Assembly (NCBI GenBank): GCA_050288705.1
Contig: JBNKEI010000033.1
Span: forward strand, 27,343-91,342
Reading direction: 5' to 3'
Source of the DNA: JBNKEI01 sp050288705
GTDB lineage: Bacteria; Myxococcota; Myxococcia; Myxococcales; UBA5297
Length of the DNA: 64,000 nucleotides
The stretch's first letter is position 1, and every line of letters starts with the position of its first letter. A program made the translations under genes and the position numbers. Below, one piece after another: positions 43,720 to 51,949 of the stretch. The notes below the pieces were generated by a model. The model did no database searches and was not told where the DNA came from. It saw nothing but the letters and a program-made list of their open reading frames with translations.

Positions 43720-45573
43720 ATGGACCGATTTCTTTATTCCCTGATCTCACTGGCTAGTAAGATCAGCTCTCTCCTGTTGCTTTTTTCTTTGGCTGCTTGC
43801 AATGGAGAACCAGAAATTATTCCCGAAAAAAAAGCCACTCTTCCATTTCATGAGTCTGGCGGAATAACGGAACTAGAACAGCCGCTCAACCCTCTACATA
43901 ATGGCGCCTGCTCTTGGTCTTCCACTAATGGCGGTACCATTACGGTAAACCTGCAAAGCGGAGAAACAGCAGTTCTTTTTCGTAATTCCTCGGGAACATT
44001 TTTTTTGAATGGAGAAACTTGTACTGGTTCTAGCACTACTGCAACCACTGGCAACACTCGCACCATAAACATTGCCGCAGAAACCACTGACGGAGATGAA
44101 ACCGTCATTCTTGATTTTATACCGGGAATTTTTGGCACTGGCAGCTATGCCTCTCCTGGTATTACTGTTAACTTAGGAACCAGCGGAAATGACGCTTTCA
44201 AAATCCGCGGCTACACCAGCGCCGATTACATTACCTTAGGAAAATCTGGCTCGGTAACCTCCATAGCCCTTAATGCCGATAATTATGCAGACGTAGTTTT
44301 TTCCGGAACGGTGCCCCCTTTTACTTTTAGTTTAGTTGAAGGAAATGACCGATTCTCCGCAGCCGGTGGATATGGAACCGGAAGCAGCGCCTATGACGTA
44401 GCCCTAACCATCTATGGCGGCCCAGGAAACGACACTGTTATCGGAGGGTCAGCCAATGACGTTATTTATGCTGGGGAAGGAAACGATACCCTTCAGGGAG
44501 GATTAGGCGATGATTCCCTATACGGAGAAGAAGGCGACGACTATTTTCAGGAAGGCAGCTCTTCCAACGGCGCTGATTTCATGTCCGCAGGTAGCGGCAC
44601 TGATACCGTAGACTATTCGTTGCGAACTGCTTCGGTAACTATTGTGCTCGACGGAGTGAGCAACTCTGGACAAAGCGGTGAGAACGACATTTTGGACTCA
44701 GCTTTTGAAAATGCCTATGGAGGAAGCGGAGACGACACCATTACCGGAAATAATTCTTCCAATTTGCTCAAAGGCAATGGAGGCAACGACATTATTTACG
44801 GCAAGGCGAATAACGATCTTCTGTACGGTGGTGATGGAAACGACACTTTTATGGAAGAAGGCCTCGGCCCCAACGGAGCAGACAGTTTTTATGGCAACGC
44901 GGGCATTGATTTAGTTGATTATTCTTCTCGTACCGGAGCTTTAACTGTAACCATTAACAGCGCCCTAGCCAGCTCGGGAGAGTCAAACGAAAAGGACCGA
45001 ATTCTCTCTGATGTGGAGAATATTAAAGGCGGCTCGGCCAATGACACCATCACTGGCAACTATGGCGATAACACCATTTGGGGTTTAGGAGGTAACGACA
45101 TTATTAAAGGGGGTTCGGGGAGTGATGTGATTTACGGAGGGCTCGGAAACGACTCTCTCGCGGGAGAAGCGGGCGACGACACTTTTCTTGAAGAGGGCCC
45201 TGTTTCCAATGGAAGCGACGAATTCCATGGCGGAACCGGCACCGACACCGTGGATTACACCTCGCGCACTGCCAGTTTGACGGTTACCATGGACGGTACA
45301 GAAGCTAATGACGGAGAAACCGGCGAAAACGATAACGTCAAAGACGACGTAGAAAGACTACTTTGCCCTACCGCGAATTATGTCTGTTTGGCCACCGGCA
45401 ATAGCAAGAACAACGAAATGGTTGGGGGAACGGCCAACGATTCTTTTGACGGCGGAGATGGCGACGACACTTTAGACGGAGCCGGGGGAGATAATACGCT
45501 TGACGGCGGAGACGGCGATGGCGACTTCTGCATGAATTGGGGGGCAGGCACTACTGTACGCTGCGAAATGTAA
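43720..45573 (+). CDS. RTX-repeat (haemolysin-type Ca-binding) lipoprotein, copy 2
   Basis: A 617-residue paralogue of the previous gene, aligned along its whole length: signal peptide with lipobox LFSLAAC (Cys27), the same N-terminal domain (GETAVLFRNSSGTFFLNGET vs GETAIVSRNTAGTIFVNSQT in copy 1), and the same RTX array with three VDYSxRT units about 100-115 residues apart, ending VERLLCPTANYVCLATGNSK before the last repeats. The frame is open from 43678, but the ATG at 43720 follows AGGAGAGAAC and starts the signal peptide. The pair clearly arose by tandem duplication and has diverged at the nucleotide level. Confidence 0.88.
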   Translation: MDRFLYSLISLASKISSLLLLFSLAACNGEPEIIPEKKATLPFHESGGITELEQPLNPLHNGACSWSSTNGGTITVNLQSGETAVLFRNSSGTFFLNGETCTGSSTTATTGNTRTINIAAETTDGDETVILDFIPGIFGTGSYASPGITVNLGTSGNDAFKIRGYTSADYITLGKSGSVTSIALNADNYADVVFSGTVPPFTFSLVEGNDRFSAAGGYGTGSSAYDVALTIYGGPGNDTVIGGSANDVIYAGEGNDTLQGGLGDDSLYGEEGDDYFQEGSSSNGADFMSAGSGTDTVDYSLRTASVTIVLDGVSNSGQSGENDILDSAFENAYGGSGDDTITGNNSSNLLKGNGGNDIIYGKANNDLLYGGDGNDTFMEEGLGPNGADSFYGNAGIDLVDYSSRTGALTVTINSALASSGESNEKDRILSDVENIKGGSANDTITGNYGDNTIWGLGGNDIIKGGSGSDVIYGGLGNDSLAGEAGDDTFLEEGPVSNGSDEFHGGTGTDTVDYTSRTASLTVTMDGTEANDGETGENDNVKDDVERLLCPTANYVCLATGNSKNNEMVGGTANDSFDGGDGDDTLDGAGGDNTLDGGDGDGDFCMNWGAGTTVRCEM

Positions 45574-45594
45574 GGCAGAAGCGCATAGCCAATA

Positions 45595-45648
45595 GTTTTT
45601 TGCAACGCGCTCCCGTAGGTGTCATGCCGAAGCTTACGCTCAAAAAAC
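45595..45648. terminator. Possible bidirectional terminator between RTX copy 2 and vapC
   Basis: GTTTTTTG (45595-45602) and CAAAAAAC (45641-45648) are perfect inverted copies around a 38-nt GC-rich stretch, between two convergent genes. T-runs on either strand would suit a stop in both directions, but no strong GC stem was confirmed. Confidence 0.35.
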
Positions 45649-45750
45649 GTCGACAACCGTGGCCGTTTTGACCACGTCGGCCCGAGCCCAAGTAGAGGTT
45701 ATGTCGATAGTACCTTTGTGCGCTCGATGCGAACCATCCCTCGCACTCAG

Positions 45751-46155
45751 CTATAATTCGATGACCCAGTTTTCTACCAACAGACCCTCAATTCCAGAGA
45801 AATCTTTCATATTATTGGTTACCAGAATTAGTTTTTGCGAAATTGCATGCGCAGCAATGAGCGTATCAAAGCGATGACGGCCAAGATGGACACCTTTAAT
45901 GCGCAAATCACCGTAGCTACGTGCCGCCAAAGCATCAAATTCCAAGGCAGGGAGGAGTTGCAGGAGTCTGTCCAATTGATTACGCCTTTTAGTAGCTAGC
46001 TTGGGCTCGCTACCAACGCCATGTTCCAACTCGGCTAAGGTGATTGTAGATATTCCTGCATCGCCCACACGCAGTTTCTTAAATCGCTGCACAACCGAAG
46101 GAGGCTGATATTTCATTAGGTAGATACAAATGTTAGTATCAAGAATGTAGTTCAC
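45751..46155 (-). CDS. vapC: VapC-type PIN-domain toxin
   Basis: A 134-residue PIN-domain ribonuclease, the toxin of a type II system; family members cleave tRNA or rRNA. The four acidic metal ligands are at D6 (YILDTN), E42 (LAELEHG), D97 (RFDTLIAAHA) and D118 (TNNMKDF). Start: GTG at 46155 whose bases overlap the vapB stop (GTGA), so the two are translationally coupled. The frame is open further upstream (to 46323) but that part lies within vapB in another frame. Confidence 0.93.
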   Translation of the reverse strand: MNYILDTNICIYLMKYQPPSVVQRFKKLRVGDAGISTITLAELEHGVGSEPKLATKRRNQLDRLLQLLPALEFDALAARSYGDLRIKGVHLGRHRFDTLIAAHAISQKLILVTNNMKDFSGIEGLLVENWVIEL

Positions 46156-46382
46156 CAGTCGCGCTCCGGTTCCATCCCTTCCTCTCTTCCCTGTGCCATG
46201 TAATCGGGATCGAAACCAGAAAAAACCTCTAGAACTTGTTCGAGCGAACCTTCTGCTGGTCTCACCACAAGGTGGTCCCCTTCGCGAAAAAGTTCCACTG
46301 CGGTTCCCGGCACTGCCGGCCACAATTCCCGGGGAATTCTAACTGCAAGCGAATTTCCACTTTTGAATAGTGTGGTCCTCAT
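46152..46382 (-). CDS. vapB: VapB-type antitoxin (AbrB/MazE fold)
   Basis: A 76-residue antitoxin. The N-terminal half is a swapped-hairpin AbrB/MazE DNA-binding domain (MRTTLFKSGNSLAVRIPREL), the C-terminal acidic tail (EGSLEQVLEVFSGFDPDYMA) should wrap the PIN toxin. AGGAGG lies 7-8 bases upstream of the ATG and a perfect palindrome overlaps its promoter, as expected for autoregulation. Confidence 0.92.
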   Translation of the reverse strand: MRTTLFKSGNSLAVRIPRELWPAVPGTAVELFREGDHLVVRPAEGSLEQVLEVFSGFDPDYMAQGREEGMEPERDW

Positions 46383-46397
46383 ATTCCAACCTCCTGC

Positions 46398-46429
46398 GTA
46401 TATACTAGTATATACCTAATTTGAGTCAA
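46398..46429 (-). promoter_or_regulatory. vapBC promoter with perfect 18-bp palindromic operator
   Basis: GTATATACTAGTATATAC (46398-46415) is a perfect inverted repeat. On the minus strand a -35 like TTGACT (46424-46429) is followed 16 nt later by TAGTAT inside the palindrome, which thus covers the -10 region just before the vapB ribosome site. VapB-type antitoxins typically bind such sites to repress their own operon. Confidence 0.8.
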
Positions 46430-46503
46430 GAGCAGCAGTCGAGCGACGCAAGGATCAACAGGGAACGCTAGAAGGTTGCCATGAACATAGCTCGATAAAT
46501 CAC

Positions 46504-46992
46504 TTACCCCCCGTTTGTATCGTCAGGATCAGGAGGAACTTTTCCTTCTCTCCAGGTACACAAGTTATTTACACAGTCTGGCACCACATAACAGTCTGGC
46601 TCTTTAGATTCAGGAGGACACCGTGGGCAAAATATGTCAGCCATGCACCGACTAACCGGAGCATAGCGATTCATTTCTACTTTGGCCTCATATTTAAAAG
46701 CTTCCAAATTCGCAGAGTTAATTAAGGCTTTATTACAAAACTGAATAGAGGAATTACTTTCTAGCTCCACGGGAAGGCAATCAGCCGGAGCATTGCAGGA
46801 CGCATATTTAATAGTAATCTCATTCATTGCACATTGAAAAGCATCTAAACCTTCGCATTGCAAAACAGAATTAACACAGCCGGGATAGCTGTAAACCGGT
46901 CTTCTTTCACTTTCCGGCGAATCACAGCCAAAAATGCCACCAGCGAGTAGTACCCCGAAAATAGAAGCTACCCAGTAAAACAATTTGTGCAT
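46504..46992 (-). CDS. Cysteine-rich lipoprotein of unknown function
   Basis: A 162-residue exported protein. The signal peptide ends GGIFGC (Cys23), so a lipid anchor is likely; the +2 residue is Asp, which in E. coli retains lipoproteins in the inner membrane. The mature part has 12 further cysteines, many in CxxC- or Cx4-6C-like spacings (SRCMADIFCPRCPPE, PDCYVVPDCVNNLCTW), suggesting a small disulfide-stabilised, eukaryote-like fold. The C-terminus is Pro/Asp-rich. No family was recognised. It stands alone between vapB and the unknown gene at 47035. Confidence 0.7.
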   Translation of the reverse strand: MHKLFYWVASIFGVLLAGGIFGCDSPESERRPVYSYPGCVNSVLQCEGLDAFQCAMNEITIKYASCNAPADCLPVELESNSSIQFCNKALINSANLEAFKYEAKVEMNRYAPVSRCMADIFCPRCPPESKEPDCYVVPDCVNNLCTWREGKVPPDPDDTNGG

Positions 46993-47034
46993 TTTAAAAC
47001 CCCTTCTGGCAAATCCAAGGCATATTAGTTTTGA

Positions 47035-47721
47035 TTAAGTGGCTTTCTTTCCCGACGAGTTAAAAGAGTAAACATCTTTTACCGCAACATTACGATAACG
47101 TTCATATTTTAAGTGCATATTTGAAAGCAGCCAAATAAAAGCGCGTTGGGTTTTATAAGAAAAACAACCAGCTTGTTCTTTTATGAGCATAATTTCTCTA
47201 ATGATATTTTTTTTTGCTTCCGGCGGATGATAACAAAACGCTGGCGAAAACATGTAATTTCCTTTTATAGGAACAAGTCGGGCCTCAATCAGGTCCCCTT
47301 TGCGCAGCCCCACTGCTTTTCGACGTTCAAAAACATTTATATCCTGATCGGTGAAACAATCGCGCAACCTAATCGTTGGCACCGTTATCTTTTGTACTTC
47401 ATATAGCGAATGCAGAGTTCTGGTGAAACCGCGAAATACCTCCCACTCTTCGTCTGATATCCTCGATACATTTGATACCCTGGTCGTAAACTCTTCCAAA
47501 AAAAGTTGTGCAGGGGTTTTGCCCTCTAAAAGAAGAAAATCAAAAATAAAAAAATCGATAAAACCAGCCATGCGCATCTCAAAAGAACGATCATCTTCGA
47601 ATATTTCGCCAGTGGACGCAAAATATTCTGCCTTTGCCGCCAAAAGCTGCTCTTTAAATCGTGCTCCTCCGACAAAAGCGATCACCTCTTCTAACTGAGC
47701 ATCGTACACGTTAAACCCCAT
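47035..47721 (-). CDS. Conserved hypothetical protein
   Basis: A 228-residue soluble protein with no signal peptide or clear membrane segment. The N-terminal half is helical (FIDFFIFDFLLLEGKTPAQL). The middle includes FERRKAVGLRKGDLIEARLV, which looks like an OB- or SH3-like beta segment. The C-terminus is helical with KTQRAFIWLLSNMHLKYERY. Transcribed with pyrC upstream (15 nt gap), so probably in the same message, but nothing links it to pyrimidine metabolism. I do not recognise the family. The ATG at 47721 begins MGFNVYDAQLEEV. Confidence 0.7.
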   Translation of the reverse strand: MGFNVYDAQLEEVIAFVGGARFKEQLLAAKAEYFASTGEIFEDDRSFEMRMAGFIDFFIFDFLLLEGKTPAQLFLEEFTTRVSNVSRISDEEWEVFRGFTRTLHSLYEVQKITVPTIRLRDCFTDQDINVFERRKAVGLRKGDLIEARLVPIKGNYMFSPAFCYHPPEAKKNIIREIMLIKEQAGCFSYKTQRAFIWLLSNMHLKYERYRNVAVKDVYSFNSSGKKAT

Positions 47722-47736
47722 GGAACTCCATGTAAA

Positions 47737-49026
47737 TTATCGATAGGAATAGACTACCCGACCACCAACAACTGTATAGATTGCTTTTCCTTTCAGGCTG
47801 CGATTCAAAAACGGAGTATTGGTGCTCTTTGAATGCAGCTCAGCAGGTGCACATAGCCACTGACAATGGGGGTCAATTACGGTGACGTCTGCCGGGCTAC
47901 CTTCAGCCATAACTCCCCCAGAAACATTCAGCACTTTCGCTGGCCCAGTGGAAAGCAGCTCTACCATTCTCAAGGGAGAAAGCATCCCTATTCTCACTAA
48001 TTCTAAACTCAACGGTACGGCCGTTTCCAACCCCACAAGCCCATTAGCAGCCGCTTCAAACTCCACTTCTTTTTGCATAGTGGCGTGCGGCGCATGATCA
48101 GTGGCAATAGCATCAATGGCGCCATCGGCTAGAGCATCAATAATTGCTTGACGATCGCATGGCGTTCGCAAAGGCGGGTTAACCTTGGCATAAGTGTTGT
48201 AATCAGCTACTGCTTCTTCGGTCAAAGTGAAGTGGTGAGGGGCAGCCTCGGCAGTAACCGACAACCCTCGTTTTTTGGCGTCTCGAAGCAAGCGTACAGA
48301 GCCAGCGCAGGAAAGATGCGCCAAATGAAGCCGGCCACCAGTGACTTCCAGCAGGCTCAAGTCTCGTGCTACCATTGATTCTTCCGCCGCAGAAGGAATT
48401 CCCGGTAGTCCTAGACGAGTAGCCATTGGACCCTCGTTCATTACACCTTTTCCTGCTAGGCTTAGGTCTTCCTCGTGAGCAATAACCGGCACTTGAAAAC
48501 ATTTGGCGTATTCTAATGCCCGTCTCATTAGTGCCGAACTCATAACTGGATGACCGTCGTCAGATATGGCCCGACAGCCAGCAGCTACTAAGTCTCCTAT
48601 CTCCGCAAGATGTTCGCCTTTCAAACCCTTACTGATAGCTCCAACAGGGTAGACTCGCGCCAAATTGGCATTACGTGCTTGCCGGAGAATTAGTTCGGTT
48701 ACTCCCTGATGGTCGTTGGCTGGTTTGGTATTAGGCATACAGGCAATGGCGGTAAAGCCGCCGGCCACTGCCGCCGTAACACCACTAGCCACAGTTTCTT
48801 TGTATTCTTCTCCTGGCTCGCGCAAGTGCACATGAAGATCGATTAGCCCGGGAACCACCCAACAATTGGTAGCATCGATTACCTGCGCCTGGGAAAACTC
48901 CGAAATTTCCAGAGGCTGTCCGCTAATTTTAGTAATCCTGCCATCATCTATTTGCAGATGACCAGTGGCATCTTTGCCCGAGGCGGGATCAAGCAAACGA
49001 CCATTAATGATAAAGAGCAAAGGCAT
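47737..49026 (-). CDS. pyrC: Dihydroorotase
   Basis: Catalyses cyclisation of N-carbamoyl-aspartate to dihydroorotate, third step of pyrimidine synthesis. The 429-residue protein has the type I (allantoinase-like) signatures DLHVHLREPGEEYKETVASG with the two metal-binding His, ACMPNTKPANDH, VIAHEEDLSLAGKG, LHLAHLSCAGSVRLLRDAKK and ATDHAPHA with the metal-binding Asp. The usual partner pyrB is not adjacent. All zinc ligands appear to be present, favouring an active enzyme over the inactive PyrC-like form. Confidence 0.94.
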   Translation of the reverse strand: MPLLFIINGRLLDPASGKDATGHLQIDDGRITKISGQPLEISEFSQAQVIDATNCWVVPGLIDLHVHLREPGEEYKETVASGVTAAVAGGFTAIACMPNTKPANDHQGVTELILRQARNANLARVYPVGAISKGLKGEHLAEIGDLVAAGCRAISDDGHPVMSSALMRRALEYAKCFQVPVIAHEEDLSLAGKGVMNEGPMATRLGLPGIPSAAEESMVARDLSLLEVTGGRLHLAHLSCAGSVRLLRDAKKRGLSVTAEAAPHHFTLTEEAVADYNTYAKVNPPLRTPCDRQAIIDALADGAIDAIATDHAPHATMQKEVEFEAAANGLVGLETAVPLSLELVRIGMLSPLRMVELLSTGPAKVLNVSGGVMAEGSPADVTVIDPHCQWLCAPAELHSKSTNTPFLNRSLKGKAIYTVVGGRVVYSYR

Positions 49027-49223
49027 GGGGCTCCTTCAAGTGACCGAAAAATTATTTTCAAACGAAATGAGCATCGCAACAACTCTAGGCTTCGGAGTTT
49101 AATCCTGGGTACAAATAATTATCAGAAACAGTGGCATTTAAAAAAATAAATAAACGAGCAACCCGCCCTAGCCTACTTGATAATTAGTGGGTCGATTACA
49201 ACAATTTCTCACCCGCGCCCAAG

Positions 49224-51053
49224 TCACAGAGAAGCAACCAGGCCGAGCAACTCTTCACGCTCGCGAGAGAGGCCATTAACATCGTCACGCAAGCGGCTTT
49301 TCCATGGCTCGGGCAGATAATTCAAATGGTTGGTATAAAGAACTGCTTCCAGAGTTTGTAGTTGCTGTTTAAGCATCGATCCTTCGGGAACAAAAGATTC
49401 GGCCTCTTCTATAAAAACTCGCAAATCAACAATTACATTTTGATCTTCTCGAGCAAATCCGCTAGCTCGACGGGCTCGTCTTCGCGAACGATTACCAATA
49501 AGCTCCAGAGCTGCGGGGGTAAAAAAACCGAGGACTGCAAACAGTTTCTTTAACTCATCGTCAGTTGGCATATTAGTACTCTGCGGACTAGCGGCCAACG
49601 ATGCAGATTCCAGCGAAATCAATCGAATTCCACAACTTTCACAAACCGCTTTCAGTACTGCTTTTTTTTCGGCAAAGGTTTCCGGAGCCAATATTGGCAA
49701 ATGCTCCTCCACCCTGCCAGGGCGACCAGTATCGGGCGCCAAATTGAATGGCCTCGCCGTCAATAACATCCAAAAAATTTTTCCCCGGTATTCCGGGTCA
49801 CCCATAAAGGCAGTAAAGGCTCCAAAAACCCGCTCATCGACTTTGTTGCCGGCGTCGCTGCGCTCATTACCCAGAGTCTTATCAGCTTCATCGATCATCA
49901 CAATATTGGGGGTCATGGCTTTTAAAATATTAAAAATAGTATCAAGGTTACTTTCAGTCTGCCCTACATACATTCCTCGAAAATTGCGCAAGGACACTGC
50001 ATTTATTCCCGCATCATGAACAAACGCCTTGGCAATAAAAGTCTTACCAACACCGTTGGGGCCAGGGCAAACCACTCCCACTGGGACGTCTGGACGACCA
50101 TCCCGCAAATCTTGAGCAGTGTCTTTCAAAAAAGATTTAATAGCGTCGTTTCCACCTACTGCATCCAAGCCATGATGGGAAGAAAGAATTTCCAACATTC
50201 CTCGGCTGTCACGGGATATTAATTCTCTTTTCCGCGCGCTAACGTAATTAATGGTCAAGATGCGCTCCGCAGAGTGAAGCGCACGCAAAAATAAATGCCG
50301 GATTCCTGTTAAAGTTAGCCCAGCAGTCAATTCCACTAACTGCGTTTCGGTAATGTTCATTGCCAGGCTTTCACCATTTTCCACTACCAGCTTAGCCTGT
50401 TGCCAACGCAGAAATCGTGCTCGTTCTTCCGCAGTAGGACGAGGAACATCAATAGTTGTTACTAGCTCACTTCTAACCAAATCGGGGTGAAGATTATGTA
50501 TTTGCGAAGTAAAGGCAAAGCAAACTGCCTTTCTTGCCCCAGAGTCCTGCAGCCGCTCGTAAAACATTTGCGCGAACCGCTGCAAAGTAACCGTATTAAT
50601 ACGATCAATTTCGGTCATCGATTGGGGATCGCCATTTGGCGCCAAGTGCTCGGCATAATCAAGCACTAGGGCAACCGGGCGTTGGGAACACTCAATCCCT
50701 ACAATAAAAGCTTCAATAAACGCCAATGCGCGAATACTCTCCTTAGGAAAATCGAAAACACTACGAATTATTCTTTGCCCGGGCGGAAGATTTTGGTTGG
50801 CTAAACCAACAAATTCTTCCGCGTCCTTAGTGTTTTGAAAGCGCATTCCTCTTGATACGTCGTAATACACAATAATGAATCCGCTTTTTAGCAACATACT
50901 TTCTACATAAGCGCGGCCACTCACATACTCTCCCCCAAGTGGAAAGAGATCACTAATATTGTTGTGCAAAACAAAAAAAGCTGATTCGCAGCGGGAATAA
51001 GAATCGCGAAAAGCTTGCGCCCAAGGAGTATAAGTGGCTTGACTAGCGGTCAT
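49224..51053 (-). CDS. Classic-clade AAA ATPase of a PspA-linked cluster
   Basis: A 609-residue ATPase with two AAA-like halves. The N-terminal half (about 20-280) lacks a Walker A but keeps a Walker B-like VALVLDYAEHLA and a sensor-like CFAFTSQIHNLHPDL, so it is degenerate. The C-terminal half has Walker A GPNGVGKT (331-338), the pore-loop region MYVGQTESNL (361-370), Walker B IVMIDEADK (384-392), and TGRPGR (442-447), the arginine-finger motif of classic AAA proteins such as Vps4, FtsH and Ycf46. Residues 470-609 are helical. It overlaps the upstream gene by 4 nt and closes a five-gene run with pspA. Inference: it may disassemble or remodel the PspA polymer as Vps4 does for ESCRT-III. Confidence 0.82.
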   Translation of the reverse strand: MTASQATYTPWAQAFRDSYSRCESAFFVLHNNISDLFPLGGEYVSGRAYVESMLLKSGFIIVYYDVSRGMRFQNTKDAEEFVGLANQNLPPGQRIIRSVFDFPKESIRALAFIEAFIVGIECSQRPVALVLDYAEHLAPNGDPQSMTEIDRINTVTLQRFAQMFYERLQDSGARKAVCFAFTSQIHNLHPDLVRSELVTTIDVPRPTAEERARFLRWQQAKLVVENGESLAMNITETQLVELTAGLTLTGIRHLFLRALHSAERILTINYVSARKRELISRDSRGMLEILSSHHGLDAVGGNDAIKSFLKDTAQDLRDGRPDVPVGVVCPGPNGVGKTFIAKAFVHDAGINAVSLRNFRGMYVGQTESNLDTIFNILKAMTPNIVMIDEADKTLGNERSDAGNKVDERVFGAFTAFMGDPEYRGKIFWMLLTARPFNLAPDTGRPGRVEEHLPILAPETFAEKKAVLKAVCESCGIRLISLESASLAASPQSTNMPTDDELKKLFAVLGFFTPAALELIGNRSRRRARRASGFAREDQNVIVDLRVFIEEAESFVPEGSMLKQQLQTLEAVLYTNHLNYLPEPWKSRLRDDVNGLSREREELLGLVASL

Positions 51054-51937
51054 GACCTAGTCCTTCGAGATACGCGATTTCTACGCGAATTCTTATTACC
51101 AACAATTTCATCACAAGCCTCTCCCGCTGCCCTTAATCTGGCTTGCAGTTCCGATACATCGCTTACCGATGCAACTCCGCCTATGGCTACGTCGGCTTTG
51201 CGTAATTCCATGGCCAGTTTGAATTCCTGCAAATTTTTTTCGATTACGGTAAGCACCGAGCCAATTTGCTTCTTTTTATCTTTAGCTGCCCGCCATTGTA
51301 GAAGAGTACGTTCGGTAGATTCTTTGGCTTCCAGCAGCGCATCGCGCACCGTTCCCGGCTCGGTCCGCTTTTCTTCTTCTTGGATACGTTGAAGCTCAGC
51401 TTCCAGCCAAGCTCCGTCAGAAGCTTGAATGATACGTTCCAACCTGCCATGCAGCTTTACTAACTGAATAGCGCGGTCGCGCAAATCTGCTAAATCCGGC
51501 CGAGAGGATTGCATCATGGCTTCTACTGAATCATCAATTCCATCCAAAAAAACTGCTTCAATGGTGCGATGATGATAGAGAATTTTTTCCAACCCCAAAC
51601 GCACTTCCGGAGCTGCTGATTGTAAAATACCTACCAGCTCACGGGTGGACTTGTCCTGTACCTGCTTTGATGCCTCTTGTTGTAATTGCTTTACTAGATT
51701 TTGATCCAATCCAGCGGTTACGTAATAGCCATACAGAACCACTCCTAAACCCGCTACAAACCCCCCCAAGGCAATACCCAAATCGGACCCCAGTGCGGAT
51801 GATCCTCCTACTGCAATAGCTGCTCCCAGAGCGCTGGGAATACCAAATACATGTAAAAACCGTTGGCGCCAGCGAAAACAAGACTTCAAGCGCTCACGCC
51901 AACCAGGAATATAAGGAGAGGTCACGTCCACATCCAA
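51050..51937 (-). CDS. Two-helix membrane protein with cytoplasmic coiled coil
   Basis: A 295-residue protein with a basic N-terminus (RERLKSCFRWRQRFLHVFG), two hydrophobic segments at about 30-50 and 55-75 rich in Gly/Ala (SALGAAIAVGGSSALGSDLG), and then about 200 residues of helix with coiled-coil character, ending in a basic tail. No enzymatic motif was seen. Start is a TTG at 51937 (AAAGG about eight bases upstream); GTG codons at 51931 and 51925 are alternatives. It lies 12 nt after the substrate-binding/OmpA gene and overlaps the AAA gene, so it could dock the ATPase at the membrane. Family not recognised. Confidence 0.72.
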   Translation of the reverse strand: MDVDVTSPYIPGWRERLKSCFRWRQRFLHVFGIPSALGAAIAVGGSSALGSDLGIALGGFVAGLGVVLYGYYVTAGLDQNLVKQLQQEASKQVQDKSTRELVGILQSAAPEVRLGLEKILYHHRTIEAVFLDGIDDSVEAMMQSSRPDLADLRDRAIQLVKLHGRLERIIQASDGAWLEAELQRIQEEEKRTEPGTVRDALLEAKESTERTLLQWRAAKDKKKQIGSVLTVIEKNLQEFKLAMELRKADVAIGGVASVSDVSELQARLRAAGEACDEIVGNKNSRRNRVSRRTRS

Positions 51938-51949
51938 GTAGGAACCTTT

